Shown in pieces: positions 15,004-23,990 of a DNA stretch of 35,395 nucleotides. Source of the DNA: Cellvibrionales bacterium UBA1969 (GTDB lineage: Bacteria; Pseudomonadota; Gammaproteobacteria; Pseudomonadales; UBA7434); contig DDDX01000091.1 of NCBI GenBank assembly GCA_002339085.1, positions 1 through 35,395 of the forward strand, given 5' to 3'. The translations under genes and the position numbers were made by a program. Each line of letters begins with the position of its first letter. Positions within the stretch are counted from its first letter, which is position 1. The notes below the pieces were generated by a model that did not search any database, was not told the origin of the DNA, and saw only the letters and a list, made by a program, of their open reading frames with translations.

Positions 15004-15792
15004 TTAAAGTACGGGCCTGACTTCGCCAGGCGCGACCACTACTGCTTTGATAATTCGTTTTGAGCTTTTGTTGCGGACCGAAATCTGCTGGCCTTGGCTG
15101 CCATCAGCCATTGCCATACCAGCCATTTTTATTTCTATGCGCGGTGTACTGGAAATAATACTGACTTGATCACCACGTTTAATCCAGCGGGCAGGTTTAA
15201 GTGTTTGTTGGCTGATGGCTTGTCCGGCAGCTATGGTTCTTTTAGCCGATTGTCCAATCACCTGACGAATGTCACTGCGATAGTCTGCGGCTTGATAGCG
15301 AAGCGCCAGTTCAGTGATTTCGATATCGTCAGCGCTGATGACGGTATTGCGACTGATTGCGTGTTTCGCCGTCACGACTTGCTGCCAATAAGTAAAGGTC
15401 AGTGGTATAAATACTGACCAAGGCTTGTTGTCTTGACAGCTAACCTTAACAATTTTACGTCCCGCTCTAGCGTTGCTTTTTGGGCTATCAAAAACTAAAG
15501 GCGTTGAGCAGCGGGTCATGGATAGTCGAGCGTCAACTTTAGCAGCACGATATTCAATCCTGCCACCTGTATGGCTTTGGCTTAAAAATTCCTTAGCATA
15601 AGCAAGTGCTAGCTGTTGGAGTTCCTGTGCATGTATTTTCTGAGGTAGAGGTTTAACTGCCACATCGCTCTGACTAAGAATAGATGCCTGCGAAAAACAG
15701 ATGGTAAAGCTGTAGCCCCAAATTAAGCAGACAGCTAAGCGCTGCGGCCAGCGGGCTAATATGTCTTTCGTAACGATCAATTGTTGACTCAT
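15004..15792 (-). CDS. flgA: Flagellar P-ring assembly chaperone FlgA
   Basis: FlgA is the periplasmic chaperone for assembly of the P-ring protein FlgI. After a hydrophobic export segment (about residues 17-37) comes the N-terminal domain, then the SAF-like domain with VVTAKHAISRNTVISADDIE, the RQVIGQSAKRTIAAGQAI turn and the C-terminal barrel with IKRGDQVSIIS, IEIKMAGMAMADGSQGQQISVRN and KAVVVAPGEV. Length is 262 residues. The ATG has AGGAAACA directly upstream. It is divergent from flgB across 473 bp. In several relatives cheV and cheR lie between flgA and flgB; here they do not. Confidence 0.92.
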   Translation of the reverse strand: MSQQLIVTKDILARWPQRLAVCLIWGYSFTICFSQASILSQSDVAVKPLPQKIHAQELQQLALAYAKEFLSQSHTGGRIEYRAAKVDARLSMTRCSTPLVFDSPKSNARAGRKIVKVSCQDNKPWSVFIPLTFTYWQQVVTAKHAISRNTVISADDIEITELALRYQAADYRSDIRQVIGQSAKRTIAAGQAISQQTLKPARWIKRGDQVSIISSTPRIEIKMAGMAMADGSQGQQISVRNKSSKRIIKAVVVAPGEVRPVL

Positions 15793-16153
15793 TGTTTCCT
15801 TTCATTCAGCGTTGTATTCAACGCTCATTGAGTTTAGTGGTCGTTGATTTTAGCCACCATTACTTTAATTTAGTTGTCCGCTTTAAGTCGTCTTGCTCGG
15901 TAGTTTTAATGCGGATTTATTTCCCTATACCGGTTAACACCTTGTTATCGCTAATGACTCCGTCTATGGATTATGCATTTTTCATGCCTAGTCGTGTTTT
16001 TTTATTTATTGTTGGCCAATCACTTTGTTTGCTGGCTTTTCTTACTCTATGACGATATCAACCGTTGATGAAGTATCTTAGGTGGCTACCTCGCTTTGCC
16101 GCAATGCGGCACAGCTTTGCCGACTTGTTGAATTGAATGGCTATAAATTCCAA

Positions 16154-16173
16154 CAATAATTTATAAATTATTG
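16154..16173. promoter_or_regulatory. 20-bp perfect palindrome upstream of the flgB promoter
   Basis: Arms CAATAATTTA and TAAATTATTG meet without a spacer. The palindrome ends 22 bp before the -24 element of the flgB sigma54 promoter. It may bind a flagellar activator (FleR/FlrC or FleQ) or IHF-like protein; it does not match the FleQ TCAA-N4-TTGA pattern exactly. Confidence 0.5.
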
Positions 16174-16195
16174 ATTAGTATGGTTTTATTCTTTT

Positions 16196-16211
16196 TGGCA
16201 TATCGGTTGCA
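16196..16211 (+). promoter_or_regulatory. Sigma54 (-24/-12) promoter of the flgB operon
   Basis: TGGCAT-ATCGG-TTGCA matches the consensus TGGCAC-N5-TTGCA at all but one base, with GG and GC exactly 10 nt apart. It lies 55 bp before the flgB ATG, giving a predicted start near 16222. Class III-type control by FleR/FlrC is expected from related species. Confidence 0.85.
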
Positions 16212-16265
16212 ATTATTTCTCCGTGTCAATTTACATTGTTCATTAAATAATTTAACGGAGAAGCG

Positions 16266-16673
16266 ATGACCGCGATTAATTTCACCAACGCCTTAGGGGT
16301 ACATGAGCAAGCTTTGCATCTGCGTACACAGCGCTCTGCAGTATTGGCAAATAATATAGCTAATGCAGAGACGCCAGGTTTCAAGGCCAGAGATTTTGAT
16401 TTTGTCAACGCATTGAAGAAGGCTCAACAAAGCCAGCAGCAATCGCGTTTACGAGTTACCCACGAAAATCATGTGACATCAGCCACCTTAAGCCATGGTT
16501 CAATTTCGGCATTATCTTACCGGGCGCCGTTACAAAAGAGTCTTGATGGTAATACCGTTGATGCACAGTTAGAAACCGCTGCATTTGCACGCAACGCTTT
16601 AGAATTTGGTGCGAGCTTCCGCTTTTTAAATGGAAAATTTTCTAGCTTAAGTAAGGCAATAACGGGTAGATGA
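16266..16673 (+). CDS. flgB: Flagellar basal-body proximal rod protein FlgB
   Basis: FlgB is the innermost rod component exported by the flagellar type III system. The N-terminal rod signature LHLRTQRSAVLANNIANAETPGFKARDFDF is present, and the C-terminal helix is ETAAFARNALEFGASFRFLNGKFSSLSKAI. The length of 135 residues is typical. The ATG has GGAG 5-8 nt upstream and it is the first gene after the sigma54 promoter. It starts the flgBCDEFGHIJKL series. Confidence 0.96.
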   Translation: MTAINFTNALGVHEQALHLRTQRSAVLANNIANAETPGFKARDFDFVNALKKAQQSQQQSRLRVTHENHVTSATLSHGSISALSYRAPLQKSLDGNTVDAQLETAAFARNALEFGASFRFLNGKFSSLSKAITGR

Positions 16674-16767
16674 TCATGGTTACTGTGGGTAGCTAAGATA
16701 AATTGACAAACGTGTTCTGCCACAAATTAACAAGACCAACCAAGCATATAAGGACGAGAGTAAGGAT

Positions 16768-17205
16768 ATGAGTTTAGCCAGTGTGTTTGATATTGCAGCA
16801 ATGGGGATGAGTGCACAGACCGTTCGTCTTAATACCACGGCCAGTAATATGGCCAATGCCGATACTTCTGCCTCTACAGAAGCAGAAGCGTACCGAGCAA
16901 GAAGACCGGTATTTATTGCTGCACAGCAACAGCAATATGACCAACTGCAGTCACTGAATCGCGAGCAGGTGAGTTTTGGCGTCATGGTTCAAGATATTGT
17001 TCAAAGTCAGGCACCGGTGACCAAGGCCTATGCCCCAAATGACCCACAGGCCAATGAGGAGGGCTATGTGTTCTTCTCTAATGTTAATACGGTTGAAGAA
17101 ATGGCTGACATGATTTCAGCCTCACGATCATTTCAAATGAATGCTGAAATGATGAATACAACAAAATCAATGATGCAAAGGCTACTGACGATGGGTCAGC
17201 GATAA
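16768..17205 (+). CDS. flgC: Flagellar basal-body rod protein FlgC
   Basis: FlgC forms the proximal rod with FlgB and FlgF. The N-terminal motif SAQTVRLNTTASNMANADT and the C-terminal helix VEEMADMISASRSFQMNAEMMNTTKSMMQRLLTMGQ are standard, and PVTKAYAPNDPQANEEGYV lies between. Length is 145 residues. It lies 94 bp after flgB with AAGGA just upstream of the ATG. Confidence 0.97.
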   Translation: MSLASVFDIAAMGMSAQTVRLNTTASNMANADTSASTEAEAYRARRPVFIAAQQQQYDQLQSLNREQVSFGVMVQDIVQSQAPVTKAYAPNDPQANEEGYVFFSNVNTVEEMADMISASRSFQMNAEMMNTTKSMMQRLLTMGQR

Positions 17206-17263
17206 ATTTTCATAATGTTAATTGAACGCTTCGATTAAATAGAGATTGATTCAGGAAAAACCA

Positions 17264-17935
17264 ATGACAGAAATTAATAACACCACGATTAGTAATATAG
17301 CTGGCAGTCAAAGTCGAGAAAGTGCAACCAAAGCCACTAACGATCTCGGAAAAGATGCGTTCTTGAAATTAATGATAACGCAGTTACAAAATCAAGACCC
17401 GCTAAGTCCCGCTAAAAATGAAGATTTTATTGCACAGTTGGCGCAGTTTAGTTCAGTCGAAGGTATTCAGAATATCAATAATTCGATTGACGATTTAGCA
17501 ACCTCATTTCGCTCAAGTCAAGCGTTAGAGGCCTCAACCCTCGTTGGCCGTCAGGTTGAAGTCAGTACCAGTCAGGCGCAACTGAGCTCATCTGGATCAG
17601 TTAAGGGTACGATCAGTTTACCTTCGAGTGCAGACAATGTGCGGTTAATGATTGAAGATGCCAGTGGTAATACGGTCAGGACGATAGATCTCGGCAGTCA
17701 GCAGCGAGGTGACCTTAGCTTCACTTGGGATGGGAAAAATAACAGCGGTGAAGACATGGCCGAAGGTCGGTACAGCGTTAAAGCCAATGGCTTGCTTGAT
17801 GGAGTGGATCAATCTTTAGCATTGGCGGTGGGCGCTAACGTGAACAGTGTCACGATAGGACAAGATAACAGGATGATATTGAATATAGACGGGGTTGGTT
17901 CTGTCGCTCTAGCCGATATCAAAAAGTTTTTATAA
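17264..17935 (+). CDS. flgD: Flagellar hook cap / assembly protein FlgD
   Basis: FlgD caps the growing hook and is discarded at completion. The conserved N-terminal block FLKLMITQLQNQDPLSPAKNEDFIAQLAQFSSVEGI is intact, followed by the Tudor/FnIII-like region with IEDASGNTVRTIDLGSQQRG, FTWDGKNNSGEDMAEGRYSV, and the closing strand. The ATG at 17264 is chosen over an upstream TTG (17246) because AGGA lies 8 nt before it. Length is 223 residues. Confidence 0.96.
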   Translation: MTEINNTTISNIAGSQSRESATKATNDLGKDAFLKLMITQLQNQDPLSPAKNEDFIAQLAQFSSVEGIQNINNSIDDLATSFRSSQALEASTLVGRQVEVSTSQAQLSSSGSVKGTISLPSSADNVRLMIEDASGNTVRTIDLGSQQRGDLSFTWDGKNNSGEDMAEGRYSVKANGLLDGVDQSLALAVGANVNSVTIGQDNRMILNIDGVGSVALADIKKFL

Positions 17936-17982
17936 AAGCATTTAAATATTTAATGAATAGAGAGTAGGGTAGAGGTGAGAAG

Positions 17983-19908
17983 ATGAGCTTCAATACAGCA
18001 ATCACAGGTTTACTAGCAGCGAGTACTGATCTTAACGTAACGGGTAATAATATTGCGAATGCCAGTACCGTTGGCTTTAAGCAGTCGCGAACGGAGTTTT
18101 CTGACGTATACACTAATTCCATGAATGGTGGTAGTCATAGTAATGTTGGTACAGGTGTAAGAGTGTCTGATGTGGCGCAACAATTTTCACAGGGGTCAAT
18201 TAGTTTTAGCCAAGGTGAAATGGACTTGGCAATTAGCGGCTCGGGATTTTTTGTCTTAAGTGATCAAGGTTCTCAAGCGTTTACTCGTGCAGGGCAGTTT
18301 AAAGTCGATAAAGATAATTTTATTGTGACTAACGATAATGCTAGATTGCAGGGTTTTATTGCGAATGAGGACGGTGCTATTCCAGATGTATTAACTGATA
18401 TTCAGTTAACCAAAGCTGATTTGGCCCCGGCATCAACCACACTTGTTGATATGCTATTTAATCTTGATGCCGATGTGATAGCACCAGTGAAAAGTATTTA
18501 CAACACCAGCTCTGCTATCGCCGCATCGCAAGCGATACAGGGATCTGCGAATGGCTTTGCGGCGGGTACTGTCGAGATTAATGGAAAAACTTACTCTATA
18601 CCCTCAGCGAGTGATCAATCGGCGTCTACTATTGCTGCTGCCTTGAATGCCTTAGATGGTGTTTCTGCTACCGCTAAAACAGAAGCTCAGTTAACAATCC
18701 CTGCTGGACTAGTTGCTACGGGCGAGTTAAGTATTAATGGTAATGCTATTGAAGGTGTAGATCTTACTGCCGTAGCAGCAGCAATTGATGCCATTAATGG
18801 GTTTACTGCAAGTGAGTCAGGAGGGGTAATTAGCATTACTGAATCAGCGGGTAACAATATTGTTATCACAGCTAGTGGAGGATTGATTGCCGATGTTGTC
18901 GGTGGTGATGGTGGCGCTTCAGTCGCTATTGATGGCGCTGCAGTTGCTCCTAATACTGAAGCGGTGGTAGGTGGGCAGATTAGTTTGGCCTTAGATGCTG
19001 ATATTGAAATGAGTTTGCAAACCGCAACAACAGCGGGTGCCAATCTATTTCCTGTTACGCCCGTGTTAGTTGAGCAGCGTTTAAATGAATTTGATGCTGA
19101 TGATACCAATACCTATAACTATGTGCGTTCGACGCAAATCTATGACTCATTAGGAACGGCACATGAGTTTACGCAGTACTTTGTTAAGGAGCCGAGTGAA
19201 GTGAGTGGACCTAATACATGGACCATGTATGTCAAAGTTGACGGTAAAGATGTGGGTGAAGCTGACCCTTTAACTCCCGACGTTGCCACTCAGGCGAATT
19301 ATGTTTTGAAGTTTTTTGATGATGGCAGCTTAGATGCTACCAACAGTGACCAACTATTGGTATCGAATTGGACACCATTAGATGAGGAGGGCAGAGCGTC
19401 CGGGTCTTTAGGCCCCTTAAGCATTGCCGATGGCGCTCGAGTTCCAGTCACTAAACCGGCGGTTAGCTCAAATTTCATGATAGATATCACTGGCTCCACG
19501 CAGTTTAGTGGCAGTTTCTCTGTTAATGAGTTAGATCAAGATGGTTACTCACGAGGTAGCTTAACCGGTTATTCGGTTGCAGCTAATGGCGATATTAGTG
19601 CGCGATACAGTAACGATGAATCGCTGGTTTTGGGGCGGGTAGCATTGGCAAATTTCACTAATCAACAAGGATTAAAACTGATTGGTGATACCAATTGGGC
19701 TGAATCAAGTGAGTCCGGTCAGCCACTATTTAACTCACCAAATAGCGGTTCTCTAGGTTCTATTTCAGCAGGTGCATTAGAGGATTCTAATGTTGATCTG
19801 TCGGCAGAGCTAGTTGCTTTGATTATTGCTCAGCGCAACTTCCAAGCTAATTCAAGAACCATTGAAACCAATAGTGAACTCCAACAAACCATTATTAACT
19901 TGCGATAA
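17983..19908 (+). CDS. flgE: Flagellar hook protein FlgE, long form
   Basis: FlgE is the hook subunit. The N-terminal FNTAITGLLAASTDLNVTGNNIANASTVGFKQSRTEFSDVY and the C-terminal LEDSNVDLSAELVALIIAQRNFQANSRTIETNSELQQTIINL helices are canonical. At 641 residues it is clearly longer than the usual 400-450. The extra length lies mainly between about residues 170 and 330 and is Ala/Ser/Gly-rich with flagellin-IN-like units (SASTIAAALNALDGVSATAK; ASESGGVISITESAGNNIVI). These would form additional outer domains on the hook surface. AGAGGTGAG lies just before the ATG. No cysteine is seen in the part I scanned. Confidence 0.95.
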   Translation: MSFNTAITGLLAASTDLNVTGNNIANASTVGFKQSRTEFSDVYTNSMNGGSHSNVGTGVRVSDVAQQFSQGSISFSQGEMDLAISGSGFFVLSDQGSQAFTRAGQFKVDKDNFIVTNDNARLQGFIANEDGAIPDVLTDIQLTKADLAPASTTLVDMLFNLDADVIAPVKSIYNTSSAIAASQAIQGSANGFAAGTVEINGKTYSIPSASDQSASTIAAALNALDGVSATAKTEAQLTIPAGLVATGELSINGNAIEGVDLTAVAAAIDAINGFTASESGGVISITESAGNNIVITASGGLIADVVGGDGGASVAIDGAAVAPNTEAVVGGQISLALDADIEMSLQTATTAGANLFPVTPVLVEQRLNEFDADDTNTYNYVRSTQIYDSLGTAHEFTQYFVKEPSEVSGPNTWTMYVKVDGKDVGEADPLTPDVATQANYVLKFFDDGSLDATNSDQLLVSNWTPLDEEGRASGSLGPLSIADGARVPVTKPAVSSNFMIDITGSTQFSGSFSVNELDQDGYSRGSLTGYSVAANGDISARYSNDESLVLGRVALANFTNQQGLKLIGDTNWAESSESGQPLFNSPNSGSLGSISAGALEDSNVDLSAELVALIIAQRNFQANSRTIETNSELQQTIINLR

Positions 19909-19944
19909 TTAATCGCGATAGATTAGGCCGCATAGGGTAGCAAC

Positions 19945-20688
19945 GTGGATAGAGCACTTTATACATCAATGACCGGTGCCAAGCATAATATGCTTGAACA
20001 GGCGGTTCGATCGCACAACTTAGCCAATGTATCAACTGTTGGTTTTAAGGCTGACCTCGCTAATGCGATTTCACAGCCAATTAACGGTGGTAATGGCTAT
20101 GACAGTCGTATTTTTTCAGTCACCCAAACGCCGGCGACAGACCTAAGGCGAGGCGATTTAATTGAGACGAATCGCGAGCTTGATATTGCTATTAGTGGTG
20201 ATGGTTGGTTAGCGCTTGAAGCTAAAACGGGTGAGGAAGTTTACAGTCGCGGTGGCAATTTATCAGTTGATAGTTTTGGTATTTTAAGAAATGAAAAGGG
20301 TTTGGCGGTGATTGGTAATGCAGGCCCTATTTTAATACCGGAGGCTGAAAAAATTGAAATTGGTATTGATGGCACCATTACTGCCAGGGCCTTGGGTCAG
20401 GGGCCAGAGGCATTAGTGGTTGTGGATCGATTGAAGTTAGTCAACCCGGATTCGGCGATGTTGATTAAACAAGACGACGGTCTGATTCATAGTCGCAATA
20501 ATATTGAGAGTTTAGACCCGAATGTTCGCGTACAAGCGGGTTTTTTGGAGTCGAGTAATGTCAGTGCCGTGGGCGAGTTAACGGCAATTATGTCACTAGC
20601 GCGTCAGTTTGAAATGCAAATTAAAATGATGCAAACGGTCTCTGAGAATGCAGAGACCAGTAATAGAATATTGCAGGTACAGCTCTAA
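19945..20688 (+). CDS. flgF: Flagellar rod protein FlgF
   Basis: FlgF is a proximal rod component. The family start ALYTSMTGAKHNMLEQAVRSHNLANVSTVGFK and the C-terminal FLESSNVSAVGELTAIMSLARQFEMQIKMMQTVSENAETSNRIL are present; the middle has the FlgE/F/G element ELDIAISGDGWLALE. It starts with GTG, with AGGG 8 nt upstream, 36 bp after flgE. Length is 247 residues. The shorter size and place before flgG distinguish it from FlgG. Confidence 0.95.
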   Translation: MDRALYTSMTGAKHNMLEQAVRSHNLANVSTVGFKADLANAISQPINGGNGYDSRIFSVTQTPATDLRRGDLIETNRELDIAISGDGWLALEAKTGEEVYSRGGNLSVDSFGILRNEKGLAVIGNAGPILIPEAEKIEIGIDGTITARALGQGPEALVVVDRLKLVNPDSAMLIKQDDGLIHSRNNIESLDPNVRVQAGFLESSNVSAVGELTAIMSLARQFEMQIKMMQTVSENAETSNRILQVQL

Positions 20689-20741
20689 TAAAATAGATAT
20701 CACTTTAATCAATAAGGCAATAAAAACGTTGAGGAAAGATT

Positions 20742-21527
20742 ATGCACGCAGCATTATTTGCAAGTAAAACGGGATTAACCGCACAAGATAAGCAGTTAAC
20801 CACTATATCAAACAACTTGGCTAACGCTTCAACCGTAGGCTTTAAGCGAGATCGAGTGATATTTGAAGATTTGCTGTATCAAATTCAGCGGCAGCCTGGC
20901 GCTCAGTCTTCGCAAAATAACCAATTGCCTTCAGGCCTTCAGCTGGGTACGGGTGTTCGAGTGGTTGGAACTCAGAAGCAGTTTAGTACCGGAAGTTTAC
21001 AGGTCACGGATCAGCCCTTAGATCTGGCGATCAATGGCCGTGGGTTTTTCGAAATTCTTCAACCCAATGGCCAAATTGCTTACACCCGTAATGGTGAATT
21101 TCACCTCAGTGCAGACGGTGAAGTGGTTAATGCTGACGGCTTGATCTTGCAACCTGCTATTTCTATCCCTGAAGGCGCCCAAAGTATCACCATCGGTCAA
21201 GACGGTACGGTGTCAGTGCTATTGGCCGGAGATACTTCGCCCACGCAGCTAGGCAGCATTCAACTAACAGACTTCATTAATCCAGCTGGTTTACAGGCAA
21301 TGGGCGCAAACTTATTCCTTGAAACTGTCTCTAGCGGTACTGCTCAGCAGGGTACGCCAAGCTTAAACGGTTTTGGTTCACTGCAACAAGGCAGTATTGA
21401 GAATTCAAACGTCAATATAGTTGAAGAGTTAGTTAATATGATCACTACCCAGCGCACCTACGAAGTGAACTCTAAAGTATTGCAAACCACTGATCAAATG
21501 TTGCAGTTTATTACACAAAATGTCTAG
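20742..21527 (+). CDS. flgG: Flagellar distal rod protein FlgG
   Basis: FlgG builds the distal rod that passes through the P and L rings. The start ALFASKTGLTAQDKQLTTISNNLANASTVGFKRDRVIFEDLLYQ contains the FlgG-type insert with QRQPGAQSS that stiffens the rod. DLAINGRGFFEI and the C-terminal SNVNIVEELVNMITTQRTYEVNSKVLQTTDQMLQFI complete it. Length is 261 residues; GAGGAAAG precedes the ATG. Confidence 0.97.
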   Translation: MHAALFASKTGLTAQDKQLTTISNNLANASTVGFKRDRVIFEDLLYQIQRQPGAQSSQNNQLPSGLQLGTGVRVVGTQKQFSTGSLQVTDQPLDLAINGRGFFEILQPNGQIAYTRNGEFHLSADGEVVNADGLILQPAISIPEGAQSITIGQDGTVSVLLAGDTSPTQLGSIQLTDFINPAGLQAMGANLFLETVSSGTAQQGTPSLNGFGSLQQGSIENSNVNIVEELVNMITTQRTYEVNSKVLQTTDQMLQFITQNV

Positions 21528-21560
21528 GTTTATAGCGGAGAATCGTAACAGGTGAATTTC

Positions 21561-22247
21561 ATGAGTAAGCTAATAAAAATCCAGTTAATGGGGCTGCTAC
21601 TATTGCTAATAACAGCTTGTGGTTCGGTACCGATACAAGAGCAGCCTGACACAGCTGAGTATGCGCCGATTTTAGTACCGAGTCAGAGTTCAGAGCCTTT
21701 TGATGCTGGGGGATTATTTTCAGCGCAAGTAGGAATAAATCTTTATAACGATCGCCGCGCCTATCGCGCAGGCGATATTATTACCGTTAGCTTGAATGAG
21801 AGGACGGTATCGAGTAAATCTGCAGAAACTAAAATTGAAAAAGATGCGAATGTAAACTTTGGTGCTGACACGGTTTTAGGTCAGCCGGTAACCTTGCATG
21901 ATAACACGCTGTTGACCAGTGTGAATCAAACGCGTGGTTTTGATGGTGCGGCAGAGGCAGATCAAGAGAATCGTTTACTTGGGAGTATAGCTGTCACAGT
22001 CGTGGCGGTATTGCCGAACGGCTTGTTACAAATTCGCGGTGAAAAGTGGATGACACTTACCAATGGAAAAGAATTTATTCGTCTTAGTGGTTTAATTCGA
22101 CCTGATGATGTGTCGTCGTTAAATACTATTGCCTCAACAAAAGTTGCTGATGCACGTATTTCTTATAGCGGCACCGGTGATTTAGCCAACGCTAATCAAC
22201 AAGGCTGGGCGTCTAAATTTTTTAATTCAAGTTACTGGCCATTTTAA
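21561..22247 (+). CDS. flgH: Flagellar L-ring lipoprotein FlgH
   Basis: FlgH forms the L-ring in the outer membrane. A lipobox ITAC gives lipidated Cys20 when starting at the ATG at 21561; this ATG is preferred to a GTG at 21552 because AGGTG lies 7 nt upstream. Typical segments are GLFSAQVGINLYNDRRAYRAGDIITV, DVNFGAD-like strand, LLGSIAVTVVAVLPNGLLQIRGEKWMTLTNGKEFIRLSGLIRP and the closing QQGWASKFFNSSYWPF, the normal C-terminus of the family. Length is 228 residues. Confidence 0.96.
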   Translation: MSKLIKIQLMGLLLLLITACGSVPIQEQPDTAEYAPILVPSQSSEPFDAGGLFSAQVGINLYNDRRAYRAGDIITVSLNERTVSSKSAETKIEKDANVNFGADTVLGQPVTLHDNTLLTSVNQTRGFDGAAEADQENRLLGSIAVTVVAVLPNGLLQIRGEKWMTLTNGKEFIRLSGLIRPDDVSSLNTIASTKVADARISYSGTGDLANANQQGWASKFFNSSYWPF

Positions 22248-22256
22248 GGGTTTATT

Positions 22257-23378
22257 ATGTCATCAACAAAATCTTCTCAATTGAAGCGGTCAATGTCTCT
22301 ATTTTTGGTGTTGTTGATTAGCTGCGTGGCTCAAGCTGATCGCCTCAAAGATATGGCTTCTATTGCCGGTGTCCGATCAAATGCATTAATTGGTTATGGA
22401 CTAGTAGTGGGTTTAGATGGGTCTGGTGATCAGACCTCACAAACTCCATTTACCACCCAGTCGTTTTCTAACATGTTGAAGCAGTTTGGCATCACCATGC
22501 CTGAAGGTGTGCGGTATCAATTAAAAAATGTTGCTGCCGTCGCTGTCCATGCAGAGATACCGGCCTTTGCGAAACCCGGCCAGACCATTGATATTACCGT
22601 ATCATCAATGGGCAATGCGAAAAGTCTACGTGGTGGAAGTCTATTGCTGACTCCATTAAAAGGAATTGATGGTGAAATTTATGCCTTGGCACAAGGTAAC
22701 TTAGTGGTCGGCGGATTTGGTGTTGAAGGCAACGACGGATCAAAAATCACGGTTAATGTCCCCAGCGTGGGCCGTATTCCAAATGGTGCTTCAGTCGAGC
22801 GGGCTATCAATACCGGGTTTGAGAATACAGGTAATATCATTTTTAATTTGAATCGAGCTGACTTTACCACAGCGAAACGCGTGGCTGAAAAAATTAATAC
22901 AGTATTCGGTCCTTCGGTGGCGACTGCTTTAGATGCCAGCTCGATTAGTGTGACAGCACCGGTTGAGGTCGATCAGCGAGTAACATATGTTTCAGTATTA
23001 GAAAATTTAGATATTCAACAAGGCCAAGCTTCAGCGAAGGTTATTATTAATTCACGGACTGGCACGATAGTGGTTGGCAGCAGTGTCAAGGTATCGCCTG
23101 TTGCAGTCACGCATGGCAGTTTAACGGTAACTATTGCTGAAAATGCAGATATCAGCCAGCCCAATATGTTCGCCGGCGGTGAGACGGCAGTAGTGCCTGA
23201 TTCGGCAATTGAAATTGCTCAAGAGCAAAATCGGATGTTCTTGTTTGATCCGGGTACAGAGCTTAACGAAATTGTTCGCGCAGTTAATCAAGTGGGTGCA
23301 GCGCCGGGTGATTTAATGGCGATACTTGAAGCGATGAAACAAGCAGGTGCGCTACGTGCTGAATTGGTAGTTATTTAA
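22257..23378 (+). CDS. flgI: Flagellar P-ring protein FlgI
   Basis: FlgI is the periplasmic P-ring subunit assembled with help from FlgA. A Sec signal peptide ends near AQA-D28. The conserved start RLKDMASIAGVRSNALIGYGLVVGLDGSGDQT is followed by FTTQSFSNMLKQFGI, AVAVHAEIPAFAKPGQTIDITVSSMGNAKSLRGG and the C-terminal LNEIVRAVNQVGAAPGDLMAILEAMKQAGALRAELVVI. Length is 373 residues and it follows flgH by 9 bp, so translation is likely coupled. Confidence 0.97.
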   Translation: MSSTKSSQLKRSMSLFLVLLISCVAQADRLKDMASIAGVRSNALIGYGLVVGLDGSGDQTSQTPFTTQSFSNMLKQFGITMPEGVRYQLKNVAAVAVHAEIPAFAKPGQTIDITVSSMGNAKSLRGGSLLLTPLKGIDGEIYALAQGNLVVGGFGVEGNDGSKITVNVPSVGRIPNGASVERAINTGFENTGNIIFNLNRADFTTAKRVAEKINTVFGPSVATALDASSISVTAPVEVDQRVTYVSVLENLDIQQGQASAKVIINSRTGTIVVGSSVKVSPVAVTHGSLTVTIAENADISQPNMFAGGETAVVPDSAIEIAQEQNRMFLFDPGTELNEIVRAVNQVGAAPGDLMAILEAMKQAGALRAELVVI

Positions 23379-23420
23379 TGGCTAATTGCATACCTGATTT
23401 TATAGAAAGATTCTTAAATT

Positions 23421-23990
23421 ATGACTATTAATAATTATGCAACCGTCGCTTTATCATCAGTTGCATCGACAGCTTCATCAACGACCGCTTATAACGACTT
23501 GCAAGGCTTGCAGTCTATTAAGCAGTTAGCGGATAAAAATCAGTCTGCGGCGTTAACCGAAGTGGCAGCAGAATTTGAGTCGATGTTAGTCAACATGATG
23601 CTAAAAAATATGCGCAGCGCAACCGATGCTTTAGCTAAAGATAGTCTTTTGGGGAGTGATCAGGTGAGTTTTTACCAAGGAATGCTTGACGATCAATGGA
23701 GTGTTGAATTAACCGGAAATAATGGCTTGGGATTTGCTGAAGCGATTGTTCGTCAGTTAGATTCGACCATAGCGGCTTTCAACGACAGTGTGCTATATAA
23801 AGATAAAAGCTTGTCGCTAAGATCAATGCGACAGGATAGCGGCTTTCAATCATTGGTATATCAAACGCTAGGTGGTCCTATTGACGTTAAGCCATCGGCC
23901 TCTGTTGATATAAAGCAAGTGGGCACCGAAACTGTTAAGCCAGTCAAAACATTGGATGACATTTTATTTGCATTACATCAACTAGGGTAA
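23421..23990 (+). CDS. flgJ: Single-domain rod-binding protein FlgJ (no muramidase domain)
   Basis: FlgJ caps the growing rod. The rod-binding domain is clear: ALTEVAAEFESMLVNMMLKNMRSATDALAKDSLLGSDQVSFYQGMLDDQWS, then NGLGFAEAIVRQL. Most gammaproteobacterial FlgJ proteins have about 300 residues with a C-terminal glucosaminidase domain that opens peptidoglycan; this one stops at 189, with a non-conserved tail. There is no leftover coding sequence for the enzyme domain before flgK. A separate lytic enzyme must act in this organism, as in species with short FlgJ. The ATG lies 42 bp after flgI. Confidence 0.9.
   Translation: MTINNYATVALSSVASTASSTTAYNDLQGLQSIKQLADKNQSAALTEVAAEFESMLVNMMLKNMRSATDALAKDSLLGSDQVSFYQGMLDDQWSVELTGNNGLGFAEAIVRQLDSTIAAFNDSVLYKDKSLSLRSMRQDSGFQSLVYQTLGGPIDVKPSASVDIKQVGTETVKPVKTLDDILFALHQLG

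Larger units (their letters stand above)
15793..16265. other. flgA/flgB divergent intergenic region
   Basis: A 473-bp control region. It holds a GC-rich hairpin TGCCGC-AAT-GCGGCA at 16097-16111, about 100 bp upstream of the sigma54 promoter and so well placed for an activator site, plus the palindrome and promoter listed separately. An open frame at 15792-16052 on the plus strand has no family-like features and no good ribosome site, so I do not call it a gene. Confidence 0.5.

Noticed and set aside
15911..15924. GG-N10-GC spacing on the minus strand upstream of flgA, a possible sigma54 promoter
   Set aside because: The flanking bases (GGGAAA and CCGCA) match the consensus poorly, so spacing alone is not enough.
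15792..16052. 86-codon plus-strand open frame beginning at the flgA start codon region
   Set aside because: No ribosome site, no family-like pattern, and it occupies the flgA/flgB control region; the hydrophobic look comes from T-rich DNA.
18687..19109. 140-codon minus-strand open frame inside flgE
   Set aside because: It is the antisense of the Ala/Ser/Gly-rich FlgE insertion, whose codon pattern leaves the opposite strand open; no ribosome site or family-like motif.
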